Assembly: GCA_030847615.1 (NCBI GenBank)
Contig: JAUMIR010000003.1
Coordinates: forward strand, 75,030,001-75,094,000
DNA length: 64,000 bases
DNA from: Gambelia wislizenii
Taxonomy: Eukaryota > Chordata > Lepidosauria > Squamata > Crotaphytidae
Reading direction: 5' to 3'
Positions 1 to 11,185 of the stretch are shown here, in pieces. Made by a program: the position numbers and the translations under genes. Each line of letters begins with the position of its first letter. Position 1 is the first letter of the stretch. Below the pieces are notes generated by a model. That model saw only the letters and a program-made list of their open reading frames with translations. It had not been told where the DNA came from and ran no database searches.

Positions 1-1339
1 AACTAGACTGAACCGGGAGTTCATTAAAGATGAGAGTCGGATGAGGTGAGTTGAAAATAAAATGGTTACATGACAAAATGAAATGTGAATCCATGCTAGT
101 TTACACTGGATTTTTAGATCAAAAGTTAAGTAAATAATTTATAACACAACTTGCATACTGAAGGTGCCCACTCAACAACTATCCTAGAGGAAAGACAAAT
201 TTGTCTCCAAATTTAAGGTAGCTCTGTATGTTACAATTATTGCCAGTAACACCAGCATTGCAGATGTGTATAGTGTGCAATTAATGGATATGTGTAAAGA
301 CATCTTTAAATGTCTATATACAAACTTTTTTGTTGGCGGGGGGGGAGGCGGCTAGATTTTCCAAACATATGGATAAAGGCATTTAAGTATTCTTAGATGC
401 ATTTAAAGGCACAATTTATAGGTATTTATATGCTGACATTTTTTCCAGACTGTGGATGGAATCTTCTGGGTGACCTATGCCAGTGTAATGTTCCATTTAT
501 GCCCACATAAAGCACTTTTTGGAGTGTGTGCAGCAGCAATGGTGTCAGTAGGATTCTATCAGCATTGAAGGCTGCCCTGCTGGCTGTGGGAGGGTGGAGC
601 AGAAGAACAGCTTTCTCTCTTGATAGAAACAACTTCCTTTGCTGTATTCCCCATTGCTGTGGTGTCCTGCAGCTTTGCCACTGCCTGTGCCACCACCTAT
701 GCTGGCATTGTTATGCTGGTCAACAGGATTGCAGTGTTTATACCTTTGCTATGGGAACTAACAGTGTTTGTGCCCAGTAATTATAATATGCCATTATAAT
801 ATGTATAATGTGCAATGCCTCCCATCAATTACCCTTCCATTCTGGCTTTGACCAAATGGTTTCTTTTGTAGCTGACTTGGAAAATTTAACAGTTAAACAG
901 GCCAGTTCAATACAGACCAGTCCTCCACCCCCCATAAAATTGTTACAGCTAAATCCATGTTTCAGTCCTTGCACAAGACCCCATCAGCTTTGGCTTTTGA
1001 AGTGCATTTCCTTGCCAACTGTGATGATAAAAAGACTGCTTTGTTACTGGTCAGCTGGGATGAATCCAAAGTGACTGAGAGAGAGATGGGAAGCCCTGTG
1101 TAGCACTGTGGAGTACTACTCATGGGGATTCTCTTTAGGGGCCTGTTGCTGTTACATCTTATGCATTTTTGTTGCTTTTGCATTCTATGAATGATTACAG
1201 TGCAGCTTCCTGATCATTGAGGATAGTACAGAAGAGCAGACTGGCACTTTCTAAATTATAATAGCTTGGCTCCAACTTCTCCCATGCAGACATTTGTCTT
1301 CTGATGGCTCTATTACAAAGACTGACTGTGTGAAGTTGA
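1..1339. other. intronic or intergenic DNA, no gene seen
   Basis: AT-rich sequence with only short chance reading frames in either strand. I see no exon-like segment with a polypyrimidine tract and acceptor, no RNA gene and no clear repeat. The most likely status is part of the large SLIT1 intron before the first exon in this window, inferred from the gene order downstream. Confidence 0.5.
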
Positions 1340-2033
1340 AGGCTTTCACGGCTGGCATCCATAGATTTTCCTTGGTTTTTTTCCAGGCTGTGAGGCTGTG
1401 TTCTGGAAGAGTTTGCTTCTGATGTTTCCTCTGCATCCATGGCTGGCATCTTCAGAGAATGGATGGGTAGGAGTATGTGTGGGATTTATATATTGTGAAC
1501 CCCTGTTGGGGAGGATATGTAAATTTGTGTATTTGAATGGTTAGTTTCTGGGTGTAGAAATGCAAGGGGGATTAGTGTCTGTTTGGCTAATGGTTGGTTG
1601 ATGGCCCATTAACTGCTGGAAATCCCCCTGTCCCTGGATGGAATTCCTTTGTAAGTCTTGATTTTTTATTCTATTGTTTTTCAAAACTGGAAGCCTGATT
1701 TTGTTTACTTTTAGGGTTTCTTCTTTCCTGTTGAAGTTGTCCAGGTGTTTGTGGATTTCAATAGCTTCTCTGTGCATTCTGACATGATAGTTGTTGGCCT
1801 GGTCCAGAATTTCTGTGTTTTTAAATAACACTTTGTGTCCAGGTTGGTTTATAACATGTTCTGCTACTGCTGATTTGTCTGGCTGGCCCAGTCTGCAGTG
1901 TCTCTCATGTTCCTTGATTCATGTTGGCACACTGCATTTAGTGGTCCATATGTAAACTTGTCCACAGCTGCATGGTATGTGGTAAATCCTGCAGTTGTGA
2001 GAGGGTCTCTTTTGTCCTTTGGGGGATTTCCCA
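1340..2033 (-). mobile_element. Penelope-like retroelement, 3' part with GIY-YIG endonuclease remnant
   Basis: On the minus strand the segment near 2000-1920 translates to RIYHIPCSCGQVYIW, which matches the start of the GIY-YIG endonuclease domain of Penelope-like elements. Further along, in another frame, come HERHCRLGQ-like and NNYHVRMHREAIEIHKH segments, also typical of that domain. Frame changes and stops break it, so it is a dead copy. The reverse transcriptase is absent, so the copy is 5'-truncated. Downstream (towards 1340) is the 3' non-coding part. This 3' part is repeated in reverse orientation at 2034-2294. The family call rests on motif memory and not on a search. Confidence 0.7.
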
Positions 2034-2294
2034 AAGGGGGATTTCCAGTAGTTAATGGGCCATCAACCAACCATTAGCCCAACAGACATAATCCTCCTTG
2101 CATTTCTGCACCCAGAAACTAACCATCCAAATACACAAATTTACATATCCTCCCCAACAGGGGTTCACAATACATAAATCCCACACTTATCCATCCATTC
2201 TCTGAAGATGCCAGCCATACATGCAAGCGAAACATCAGAAACAAACTCTTCCAGAACACAGCCTCAGAGCCTGGGAAAAAACCAAGGAAAATCT
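2034..2294 (+). mobile_element. inverted copy of the Penelope 3' end
   Basis: This 261-base arm is the reverse complement of 1362-1632 with modest divergence. It begins inside the sequence GGGATTTCCAGTAGTTAATG and runs out to the same terminal stretch AAAACCAAGGAAAATCT. With the minus-strand copy beside it, it makes a head-to-head structure. Penelope-like insertions are known for partial, inverted and tandem copies, so a two-ended insertion event is the simplest origin. Confidence 0.7.
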
Positions 2295-3336
2295 AAAAAC
2301 TGACTGTGATAATGGGAGATGGAGTCTCTGATTACACTGCCAAAGACCCCATCCAGCCAGAAACCAGAGCACATGTATACCTTTTACTCTTTGTTTCTGT
2401 TCAACACAATCTCAGCTGGAGGGTGGCAATGTCAAACTGTACAATATACCAATACTGTGCTTTTTGAAACACAGACTATCTAGATTCTCAAGCAAGGCAG
2501 GGAGTGATGTAAAGGATTGACTTGCCTTAGCCAGTAGACAGTTATTTGGAAATACCGGTAATAGTTTTGTAGTTCAGTAACAAATAAATGGTCAGATAGA
2601 CATTCAACAGGTACTGCTTTGCAAAGCAATTCCTATGTACACAAGTTGATAAATTTCTTCTTGATTTGGATGCAAAAGTCACAATATTCAACACAGGGGT
2701 ATATGTTGTAAATTAGAGCTAATTTGAAGCATCTGTATCACAAATGTTTGGCACTTTTGAGGAGTATGAACTGTGGGGGGGGTGCTGCAAAGATGGAAGG
2801 CTTTGTAGAAGAAAACTAAAAATATTCAGATGGGAGATGAAAACAGGGAGGGTGACAGTTTATTTTCCTGGCTGCTCAAAGCAGCTAGTAACAGCAATAA
2901 TTTATGGCATTGTCGTCATTCCATGATGTCCATTTTGGAAGGACACTATATACCGGTATATAAAATGCAGCTTCCTTCCATATGCAGCATTTTGGCAAGA
3001 GCCATTAGCCTGATGGGCTGCAGATGGTTGGTAAAAGAGCACTTTATCAACAATGCTGCCACATGCCTTATGGACAAGCCCCCAGGCCCAAAATAGTTTT
3101 CTTCTCTAATACCCAGAATGTACCTGAAAAATTTGCTATCACATTTGTGGGCCGTGGAAGGGTGTTTTTGATCAGCAGTATTATATCTCTTGCTATCTGC
3201 CTTAGACCTTCAACTTTTTTTTGCCACCAGAGCCTGCCCACCAAATGTAGCCCAGCTGATGTATGTCCATTTCCAAACTGTACACTTAAGTGAATTTGTA
3301 TGTATCTGGGTATGCCTGTATCTGTACTTGTATGTA
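2295..3336. other. no gene seen
   Basis: I see only short chance reading frames and no recognised repeat or splice-flanked segment. Confidence 0.4.
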
Positions 3337-3500
3337 CGGGTTGAGTATCCCTTATCTGGAATTCTGAAATCTAAAATACTCCCAAAATCCAAAATTGTCC
3401 ACATGGGTGGCTGAGATAATGACACCTTTGCTTTCTGATGGTTAAGTGTACACAAATTTTGTTTCATGTGCATAACTATAAAAGTGTATCTCTGCTTATC
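3337..3500 (+). mobile_element. pogo/Tigger-like DNA transposon remnant
   Basis: The text GGTTGAGTATCCCTTATCTG followed by repeated AAATCCAAAA-type runs resembles the end of Tigger/MER2-type Tc1-mariner elements. The segment with ACACAAATTTTGTTTCATG fits the same consensus. Only one end is recognisable and the copy is old. The family is named from memory of its terminal sequence. Confidence 0.4.
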
Positions 3501-3854
3501 CAGTAATACAGTACACTGGGAGAACATATATTCACATGCATGAGTGAATGAGGCAAAAAAACCCACTCAGCAGCACCATCAGTGTGGCCAGAAACAATGC
3601 AACATATACGACACATGATCAGTGTAGGGCCACTCCTTTAACACCAAGGCGAATTTGCCTATGATGACAGTGTGGCAGGATACTCTGATCTCCCATCGGA
3701 CAAGCCCTAGCTAGTGAGTGTGGAGTGTGGATCAAAAACATCAGTGGTGGCAACGAAGTGAGTTTGGGGTTTTCCGCCAGTGTGGACAAGCCCATAGTGT
3801 TGATGTGTGAAAGCAATAAATCCCTTGAACAAAAGTCAATAAAATCAAAAATCC

Positions 3855-3950
3855 ACGAACAGTGATACCTTTATTTGGCCAACGCCAAAGCATAAAATAC
3901 ATTATGAAAGCTTTTGAAGCTTCACTGGGTTCTTATCAGGTAAAGATGCT
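3855..3950 (-). repeat. interspersed repeat tail (GATGAAG...AAGCTT...AATAAAGG type)
   Basis: Reverse-complemented, this reads CCAGTGAAGCTTCAAAAGCTT followed by a segment ending in GGCCAAATAAAGGT. The same unit is found on the plus strand at 32903-33008. It looks like the 3' end of a retroelement whose class I cannot fix. Confidence 0.5.
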
Positions 3951-5186
3951 AAAATCATTTGGGAGAAAAATGGTGGCGCTGTCAGAGTCTCAGGCCTACA
4001 TTCTGTCTGGGTTGTTGTCAGTTAAAATGGTATTGAGGGATTTCAGTGATGGCAGAGGCCATTCCCCTTCTTGGCCATGTGAGGACTAGGGACAAAGAGC
4101 AATAAAAGACAAGTAATAAAATTTCAGCTCCATTAGCAACAGAAAAATAATTTCTCTTCCCAAACTTACAAAAAGTCAGCTTCCCTGGGTTCACAAAAGT
4201 CTCTATGAGAAGATTCCTTTTGTTATAGCAGTATGTGCAGTAGTGAGGACTCTTGAATTAATATATGTAGTGTGCCATAAAGCCATTGTCTTTGTTCATA
4301 TCTCTGCTAATGGATTGGAATTTGTGAATATAATTCAATCCAGCTGTTTCTCTTTCTAGTCCTCCTTTGTAATTTACTTGTTCAAGGAAAAAGTTGTGGT
4401 AGCAAAAATCCCAGAAACATGTATTGTGTCTGCTGTGTGTGAAAATCATTCATGGGCTCTCCAAAGAAAAAACCTCCTTCTCACCCACATTATGTACATT
4501 TATCAATTTTTAAAAACCTGATTTATAGTGTGTGAAATTCTGGGCAAGTTGAGAGGGAGCCAAAGGAAGCAGTTGGGATCTCAGCTCATTGCAGCTACTG
4601 GAAAAGGACAGGGAATGCTTCTGCTTGCCAGAGAGAGGTATGATGAGGCACCACTTCCAATATATGGAAGGACCAGGTATAGCATAAGCTGGAAGTTGTG
4701 GGGTTAATTTGGTCCTCCATGGGATCTTGCAGGATGACATGCCCCCACCCCCCACAGTGCCCTGCTCCCCACCCACTCATATTTATTTTTTAAACAACAA
4801 ATTGCCCAATGTAGCCCCCATATCCTTTAAGGGACATGGGAGAAAATTTGCCATGCTTTTGCCTAAATACCCTGGAGGTATCAGATTCCATCTGAAGGGG
4901 GACTAGCAAGGGATATCATCTGCTGTATACTATATTTCAGTGGCAAATCACCTCTGAGTATTCCTCACCTAAGGAAAAACCCTATGAAATATGTGGGATT
5001 GCCATAAGTTGATAAACAACTTGAAGGTATATGTGAACACAGACACACACAATTGTTTTAGTTCCTGGAGAGTTTAAAGACAAACAAACAACTGGAACTG
5101 GTTTACTTCTTGTTTGAAAAAGGCCTCTCCTGGACCTAAAACAGCTGGGGAGAAGAACATGGCAAAATGGCCTCATTCCCCCAAGG
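3951..5186. other. no gene seen
   Basis: Moderately AT-rich sequence without a recognised repeat, exon or RNA gene. Confidence 0.4.
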
Positions 5187-5262
5187 GATCATAGAATCAT
5201 AAAGTTGGAAGAGACCACAAGGGCCAAATAGTCCAACCCCCTGCCATGCAGGGGGTGGGTAT
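5187..5262 (-). mobile_element. CR1 LINE 3' end fragment
   Basis: The plus strand shows ATAGAATCATAAAGTTGGAA and then CCACAAGGGCCAAATAGTCC, the reverse complement of the conserved CR1 3' untranslated end. This is the same end seen intact at 32220-32320. Only the last 75 or so bases are present, which is a typical severe 5' truncation. Confidence 0.75.
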
Positions 5263-5269
5263 CATTTTT

Positions 5270-5270
<1 letters not shown>

Positions 5271-5303
<33 letters not shown>
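5271..5303. repeat. (AC)n microsatellite
   Basis: Uninterrupted AC dinucleotide run of about 33 bases, directly beside the CR1 fragment end. Confidence 0.95.
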
Positions 5304-5306
<3 letters not shown>

Positions 5307-5747
5307 CCTAGTGAAAAGGATTTTTTAAAAAAATTGAGAGGTGCTGTGTGATGGGGGATCAAAATGGACTTTGGGATATATGTAGGCTCCAGACCACACT
5401 TTCCCCACCACTGGCATAAATTATGTCTTCTGTTGCCCATGACACATTAGGTAAGCATGTGTGCAGTAATAACAAATTGAGCTGCACCTTTACATCTTCA
5501 CTGTTTTTCTTTGTCTTTGTTGTTTCTTCTTTTGTCTCCTCTGCCATATATCACTAAAGTAGTATATAGTATTTAGATATGCTTTAAAAAAAACCCTTGC
5601 TCTTCCTTTATGCTGGTTAAAGAAGGCTATTTACCATTTGGCAGTAAGCCATGCTGCTGCAGGAGCTTTCTGATGCCTGGCTCTGCTCAGTGAAGGCTCT
5701 CAGCTACACCCAGCATATAATAGGTAGAAGAGCTGGGGGAAAAAGAA

Positions 5748-5828
5748 ACTCTTTGGACTACAACTCTCTGGCCATGCTGGCTGGGGTATTCTAGGAACTA
5801 TAGTCCAAAAAAGTAACATTCTTAAGCT
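5748..5828. mobile_element. short palindromic DNA-transposon (MITE) remnant
   Basis: The arms TTTGGACTACAACTC and ACTATAGTCCAAAAAAG are imperfect inverted repeats around a short core with CCATGCTGGCTGGGG. This is a very common squamate MITE form. Similar copies lie at 27508-27606 and 62797-62890. Confidence 0.55.
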
Positions 5829-6144
5829 TTTTTATGTAGTACAGCCTTCTTCAACCGGGGTCTTTCTGGATACTTTGGATTTCAGCATACATCAGGACAG
5901 ACAAAAAAGTCTTTCCAAGGTTGGCTTTGTTGGGAAAGTAAAAAAGAAAACTTTTCACTTACCACCCTCCCACAAAAAGACTGAGTTCTGGTAGACAAAA
6001 TCTAGGGAAAGTTTACTAAACCCTTTACTCATCAGCGGTACTACAAAACATTCGGCAGCATTGTAAATGAGTGTATCAGAGATATTTGGGAATGCAGTGG
6101 AGACACTACCCATTGCAGACCCAGCTGGTTGTGTGAATCAGTTT

Positions 6145-6456
6145 GGAGATTATCAGATGTGTTGAAAAACCACAAGAGTAACATGTGAGGATTACGTTAC
6201 TGTCCCATGAATGGGACCCAGTTTCAGACAATGTCATCATTGTTGCGTGCTGTTTCTGTGCTGCAGCCATGAATAAGGCATCACTTTCAATTGATGGGGA
6301 GGTCTCATCAATGAAAAGCAATGCCTTACTCACAGCTGCAGCACAGAATCAGCCTGCAATGATGATGACATCATCTGAAACTGGGTCCCTTTCACAGGAC
6401 AGTAACATTGTCCTTGCAGGATGCTCTTGTGGTTTTTGACATGTCTAATAATCACC
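6145..6456. mobile_element. 312-bp foldback element with about 150-bp inverted arms
   Basis: The left half and the reverse complement of the right half align over about 150 bases at roughly 80 percent identity by eye. Shared blocks include AAAACCACAAGAG, GGGACCCAGTTTCAGA and TCTGTGCTGCAGC. The ends are GGAGATTATCAGA and TCTAATAATCACC, close to the ends of the elements at 20282 and 26300. It carries no coding capacity. Two chance reading frames run through it because the arms mirror each other. It is a non-autonomous DNA transposon. The superfamily is not fixed because the target-site duplication is unclear. Confidence 0.75.
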
Positions 6457-6465
6457 TTTGATTCA

Positions 6466-6579
6466 TTTACTGCTGTGTTTGTGTTGCAGGATGCACAAAT
6501 GACTGAGGTCTGGTAGAATCATAGATTCATAGAGTTGGGACAGACCACAAGGGCCATCCAGTCTAACCCCCTACCACAC
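6466..6579. repeat. 114-bp direct duplication, copy 1
   Basis: Identical to 7255-7368 except for two adjacent bases (CAAGG against TGAGG). It joins about 47 bases of non-CR1 sequence, including GTTGCAGGATGCACAAATGA, to the 3' end of a CR1 element. Confidence 0.9.
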
Positions 6580-7022
6580 AGGAATACACATTCAAAGCAC
6601 TCTGGACAGATGGCCATCCAGCCTCTGTTTAAAAACCTTCAAAGAAGGAGACTCCACCACACTCTGAGGCAGCATACTCCATTGTCGAACAGCTCTTAAA
6701 GTCAGGAAGTTCTTCCTAATGTTTATGTGGAATCTCCTTTCCTGTAGTTTGAATACATTGCTCCATGTCCTAGTTTCTGGAGCAGCAGAAAACAAGCTTG
6801 ATCCATCTTCAATATGACATCCCTTCAAATATTTAAACATGGCTATCATGTCACCTCTTAACCTTCTCTTTTTCAGGCAAAAAATACCCAGCTCCCTTAG
6901 CTGCTTCTCATAGGGCATGGCTTCCAGACCTTTCACCATTTTGGTCTCCCTCTTCTGGACACATTCCAGCTTGTCAATATCCTCTTGAATTGTGGTACCC
7001 AGGACTCGACACAGTATGGCAT
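6514..7022 (-). mobile_element. CR1 LINE, 3' truncated copy with end of ORF2
   Basis: On the minus strand an uninterrupted 115-codon stretch reads MPYEKQLRELGIFCLKKRRL near its start and ends FKQRLDGHLSRVL. It is the same C-terminal region as in the CR1 copy at 30862-32320, whose frame ends KQRLDGHLSGML. The 3' untranslated end with AATCATAGATTCATAGAGTT lies on the left. The 5' part is missing. Confidence 0.85.
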
Positions 7023-7254
7023 CTTCCTTTTAAAAATCCTGCAAGGGTCTACAATAGCTGGAGGAGTGGTGGCTTCCTTTTGACCAGGAACATAATGGGA
7101 AGATGTATTGGCAAAATATTGGGCCTGGACTGTAGAATTTAGGTGGTGGCTCCTGTTAATGCAAGCTCTAACTTATTGGCATAGTTGACCTTCCTATCTC
7201 AGAGTGTTATAACTTCCCTCAATCCAACCTTACCCCAGTTAGCTATAAACATAT

Positions 7255-7368
7255 TTTACTGCTGTGTTTGTGTTGCAGGATGCACAAATGACTGAGGTCT
7301 GGTAGAATCATAGATTCATAGAGTTGGGACAGACCATGAGGGCCATCCAGTCTAACCCCCTACCACAC
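7255..7368. repeat. 114-bp direct duplication, copy 2
   Basis: Second copy of 6466-6579, 789 bases downstream in the same orientation. Its CR1 part stops abruptly after CTACCACAC, whereas the first copy continues for another 440 bases of CR1. Confidence 0.9.
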
Positions 7369-8024
7369 TGTTTCTACAGTGGGTCATGGAATGTTGAAAG
7401 TATAGACGTTGCCCTGAATGAAAGATGAGATCCTTATTTGATTGTTGGTTGGCTGTGGAAGCAAAATTATTGATCACTGAGCGTTGAGCATGAGCACTGC
7501 CTAGAAAGATCACTTTGACAACTATGTGCTTGCTCTAAACTTCATGTGTCATCAATACATTGTGTCCACAAACTGCATGTGTATCACACAAATGTATGTA
7601 GGTATATGAGTGTCTAGAAATTCTTGCTGAAAAATCCTGCAGATGGAGCAGAAATCTTGAAAGCCAGCTGTCCCCTGCTGAGTACAGTCCATTTGAGGTT
7701 TTTCATCCCTAATGCAGGTGCTGATTGCTCTATTGATTTCCATTAGCACATGGCACTCTCCTAAGTCCTTGTGCACCTCCCTTTCTGTCAGCTCTTGCTC
7801 CTAGATAATGTGGTCACTGAGCTATGCCATGGTCCCTCAGTGCACAGGATTGTGCTTGGAGAAATGGCACCCATAGCTTGTTCACCTGGAAGCTGGTTAA
7901 TGGCTATCCATGCATCCATGCACAGGGAGTTAGCAAAAACTTCCAGTATAGTTCAAGTCAATCACCCTTGTTAGATGCTGGTCTTTCATGCAGTTTTTTT
8001 TAAAAAAACAGGACTCCTTCAGAA
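7369..8024. other. no gene seen
   Basis: No recognised repeat or exon. The T-rich run and short reading frames look like ordinary intron. Confidence 0.4.
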
Positions 8025-8220
8025 AGGGCCATAGTTCAGTTCAGTGGCGGAATGTATGCTTTGCAAACAGAAGTTTCCAGATTCAATTCCTGCTGGTATC
8101 TGTAGGTAGGATTGGCAAAGACTCCAGTCTGAAACCCCCAGAGAGCTGGTGCCAAACAATACTGAACTAGATGAAACATTGTTTTGATTCAGTACAAGGC
8201 AACTTCCTAACACTTCCACA
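8025..8220 (+). mobile_element. tRNA-derived SINE
   Basis: The start resembles a tRNA A box (GGCCATAGTTCAGTTCAGTGG) and about 35 bases later there is a degenerate B box (CAGATTCAATTCCTG). The tail ends ATTCAGTACAAGGCAACTTCC, which is characteristic of a common squamate SINE. Another copy lies at 41697-41885. It is not a functional tRNA gene: the two boxes are degenerate and no tRNA fold follows. Confidence 0.65.
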
Positions 8221-9654
8221 CACACACACCCATATTCAGTTATAGCTAGTGATCTCTTGAATCCGGTGATTTTTGGAAGCCAATCAAAACCATTTCTCAT
8301 TTAATATGTAGATTTTTATCAAAGCTGCAAACCAGGAAACAGGAAAATATGGAAAATCCATAAGATGTCTCTACGTATCCTGTCTAACAGGAAGCTCTGA
8401 ACTGATTAGAATCATGATCAAAGGCCTGTGTGAGAGTCTTATGATTGTTAGAATGTGGTGGTAGAAATATATGTGGTAGAAATTTGAGAGCAACTATTGC
8501 CTGAATTATTCAACTTTGCTTCTAAGCAGGCTTGGGGCTACAAAACATGCCTGTCCCTTGGTCAAGATAATAACTCAATTAATACATAGAAGAGCATATG
8601 GTTGTTTTCTCTGTCATTGTGCTGCTGTCCCAAAACGCAGGTTCAATATACCAAGATTAAAGGGGCATTTTTCTCACTCACCCTCCTAGACCAGGGAATT
8701 TCCTCTTGTTAACACTAAGCTCATTCTCTTAAAAAATGCCTTTGACTACACGTGGCTCTTTTAGGAAAGCTCCTGATTTTGCTGTAGAGCCTAGAAGTGA
8801 TGGTAAATGCAGTCTTTCCCTGGGCAGCTTATTCCAGTCCTTAATCCAATTCATAGCCATTGTTGTATCCCAAGTGGGATGTGTCATGCTTCACCTCCCA
8901 GCTGTCAGTTCTTGTTGTGCCTCCTTTGCTTTTTTAGTGCTCAATTTCTTCTCCGGGAAGATCTCTGCCAGTGCACTAATTCCACTGCACTCTTTTTAAA
9001 AAGACATTAAACAGATTTGATTCCTTGTCTCATGCAGCTCCTATCTACCTTCTACTGGGGGCAGAGGGGCAGCCAGGAGTATGCATGGATGAGGATTTGA
9101 GGCATCTCTCCTAATATTCCATCCCACAGTGATTGAATTGGCCAAAGCATCTCATTTACATGCAAGGGGCTAATACATTTCAGATTCTCAGTCACAGCAG
9201 GAGAGGCAAGAGGCAATTGCTGCTGCCATAAATTGCATTTGAATTTACAAGTACCTGCCTGCTGTTTGGGCAGTTTGTGTATGTGTGGGGGGAAGGGGTG
9301 GGTAGCAGAGCAGGAACAGATGCATTGCTGGAAAGCTGATCAGAACACTGTGGTGCTTAAAATCCTAAGGGCCTTTGTCTATTGATATGTGTTATCAAGT
9401 CACCTCCAGAGTCTGTCTGTTGCTAGTCTAGTACAATTTGTATTACCAGGTTTTTAAAATAGCAATAAGGGATGGTCAAATTTCATGACATGAAGGTTTG
9501 ACAATCAGGAAGTAGCTATTACTTTCTAATAGGTAATGTGTTCTATCAAATGAACATATTGATTTCAGTTAACTTAGGCATGTGTTCCTCTGTAAAGTTA
9601 ACAGATAGTCCACAATTGTTAAGTTTTATGTTGCACACATTTATGAAATCCCCC
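8221..9654. other. no gene seen
   Basis: No exon, RNA gene or confident repeat. A short stretch around 9385-9410 (GTTATCAAGTCACCTCC) may be a scrap of SINE or BovB tail. Confidence 0.35.
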
Positions 9655-9830
9655 AAATACAGGATTTTTTGGCATCTTGTTCAGTCTATAAAAAAAGGAA
9701 AAGCTTTCCAACCCTCAGCTAAGGGAGTCTCTTATAAGAAGGGACATCCATCAATCCTATAAGGGATAAGCTCCTCTGACCCTCAAATAAGGGACATCCC
9801 TTATAATAAAGGACACCTGGCAACCTTAAG
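9655..9830. repeat. repeat with recurring TTATAAGGGACAT units
   Basis: Variants of CTTATAAGAAGGGACATCC, CCTATAAGGG and AAATAAGGGACATCCCTTAT occur within 110 bases, partly as inverted pairs. The segment ends GGACACCTGGCAACC. This looks like the end of a DNA transposon, class not determined. Confidence 0.4.
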
Positions 9831-10807
9831 TACAATGGAAAGTATCTTTGCTATTCTTTGAAAGACGTCTCTGTCCAATGGCATGCAAGGACAAAACTAC
9901 TGGTGTTGATTTTATGATATACATTATGTTTTGTGTGCTCTCCTAGATCACAAAACATTCTGGGACAACCTTAACCCACAGCATTCAATTTCTGCAGTTT
10001 ATAAAACAAGTGCACTTTTGCCCTAGAGTGGAAAGCTTTATTAAGCAGAGGTGCAGAAGTGCTTCCTTTGAGGATGAATGCAAAATATTCTGTGTTTAAA
10101 ATACTTTATTCAAATTTTAAAATTGAACACACAACCACTGAAGACACACATAACATGACATAACCACTTCACATAATATTCCATGGGGAAATATGATCCT
10201 TCCCCCACCCCTGGCTGACTCTACCTATCTGCTGGCTGTTGTCTGCATGCCTCCAGCAGATAACAGCAAGGCCAGCAGCTGTGAAAGCGTTAGTCCCTGG
10301 GGCTGAATCCTAGGCCACCCCTGTGCTAATTACCACCCACATGCAGTAGGGTCAGAAGGGGTGGGATGTTCCAAGGCAGCATGCTGGTTTGGTAGGGCTG
10401 GTGACCAGCTGGGTGGGTGGGGTTGCAAAGCCATCAAATCTACTGGGTCCATAGGGGTTTGTCAGCTACCATCCTTGGCAGAGGCAGCAGGAACCCCGTG
10501 CAGGGTAGGACATTACAGGTTACCAGGACAGAGTAAATAGAAGTAGATATAGAGGACTAAGAAGGATGGAAAGCAGGTGTTAGAGCAGCTTTCAAGCCAG
10601 GCCTAAAATCCCATAGGAATGGAAGTCAGTCCCAGAGTGCTCCTACTTGCTGGGAGAAGCCTTGGCTGGAGGTCTGACTGGGGATGGAGAAACTGTACCT
10701 CATCACACCATTTTGGGCTGAAGCACTTCCCCTCCTTGGACTGTAAGGCTGCCTCTGGGCTAGTACTGCAACAGGCTGTTATGTCAGGTCTTGTGTGGCA
10801 TTAAATA
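9831..10807. other. no gene seen
   Basis: A moderately GC-rich stretch from 10200 to 10760 holds only chance reading frames. No repeat was recognised. Confidence 0.35.
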
Positions 10808-11008
10808 ATTTTGTGTTGTTGTGACTTATGGCAACCATATCAGGAGTTTTCTTGGCAAGATTTGCTCAGGGAGGGTTTGCCTTTGCCTTCCTCTGAAGCT
10901 GAGAGAGTGTCACTTGTGCAAGGTCACCCAGTGGGTTTCCATGGCCAAACCCTGGGCTCCAGAGTCCTAGTCCAATGCTCAAACCACTACACCATGCTGG
11001 CTCTCATA
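10808..11008 (-). mobile_element. Sauria-type SINE
   Basis: Reverse-complemented, it starts AGAGCCAGCATGGTGTAGTG (tRNA-like A box), continues through the block CACTGGGTGACCTTG and ends in a BovB-like tail with GCCATAAGTCACAACAACAC. Sauria SINEs borrow the BovB LINE 3' tail. The copy is nearly full length with a shortened middle. Confidence 0.75.
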
Positions 11009-11061
11009 AAATAATTAATGAGACCTTAATTCTCATCTAGAGAACCAAAGGAGATAAGATT

Positions 11062-11185
11062 TTTGGTCCTCCAGATGTTTTGGCCTACAACTCCCATCAG
11101 CCCAGTACAGCTTGGCCAGTGCTAAAGGAATGTGGGACTTGTAGTCTAAAACATTTGAAAGGCCAAAGGTTTCTCATCTCTGGGT
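11062..11185. mobile_element. hAT-like MITE remnant
   Basis: The inverted arms carry GGCCTACAACTCCCATCA and GGGACTTGTAGTCTAAAAC around a core with CAGTACAGCTTGGCCAGTG. It ends TTTCTCATCTCTG, the usual end of a common reptile hAT MITE. Confidence 0.5.

Noticed and set aside
8025..8220. Possible tRNA gene from A-box and B-box-like text
   Set aside because: Degenerate boxes, no acceptor stem, and a SINE tail identify it as a SINE.
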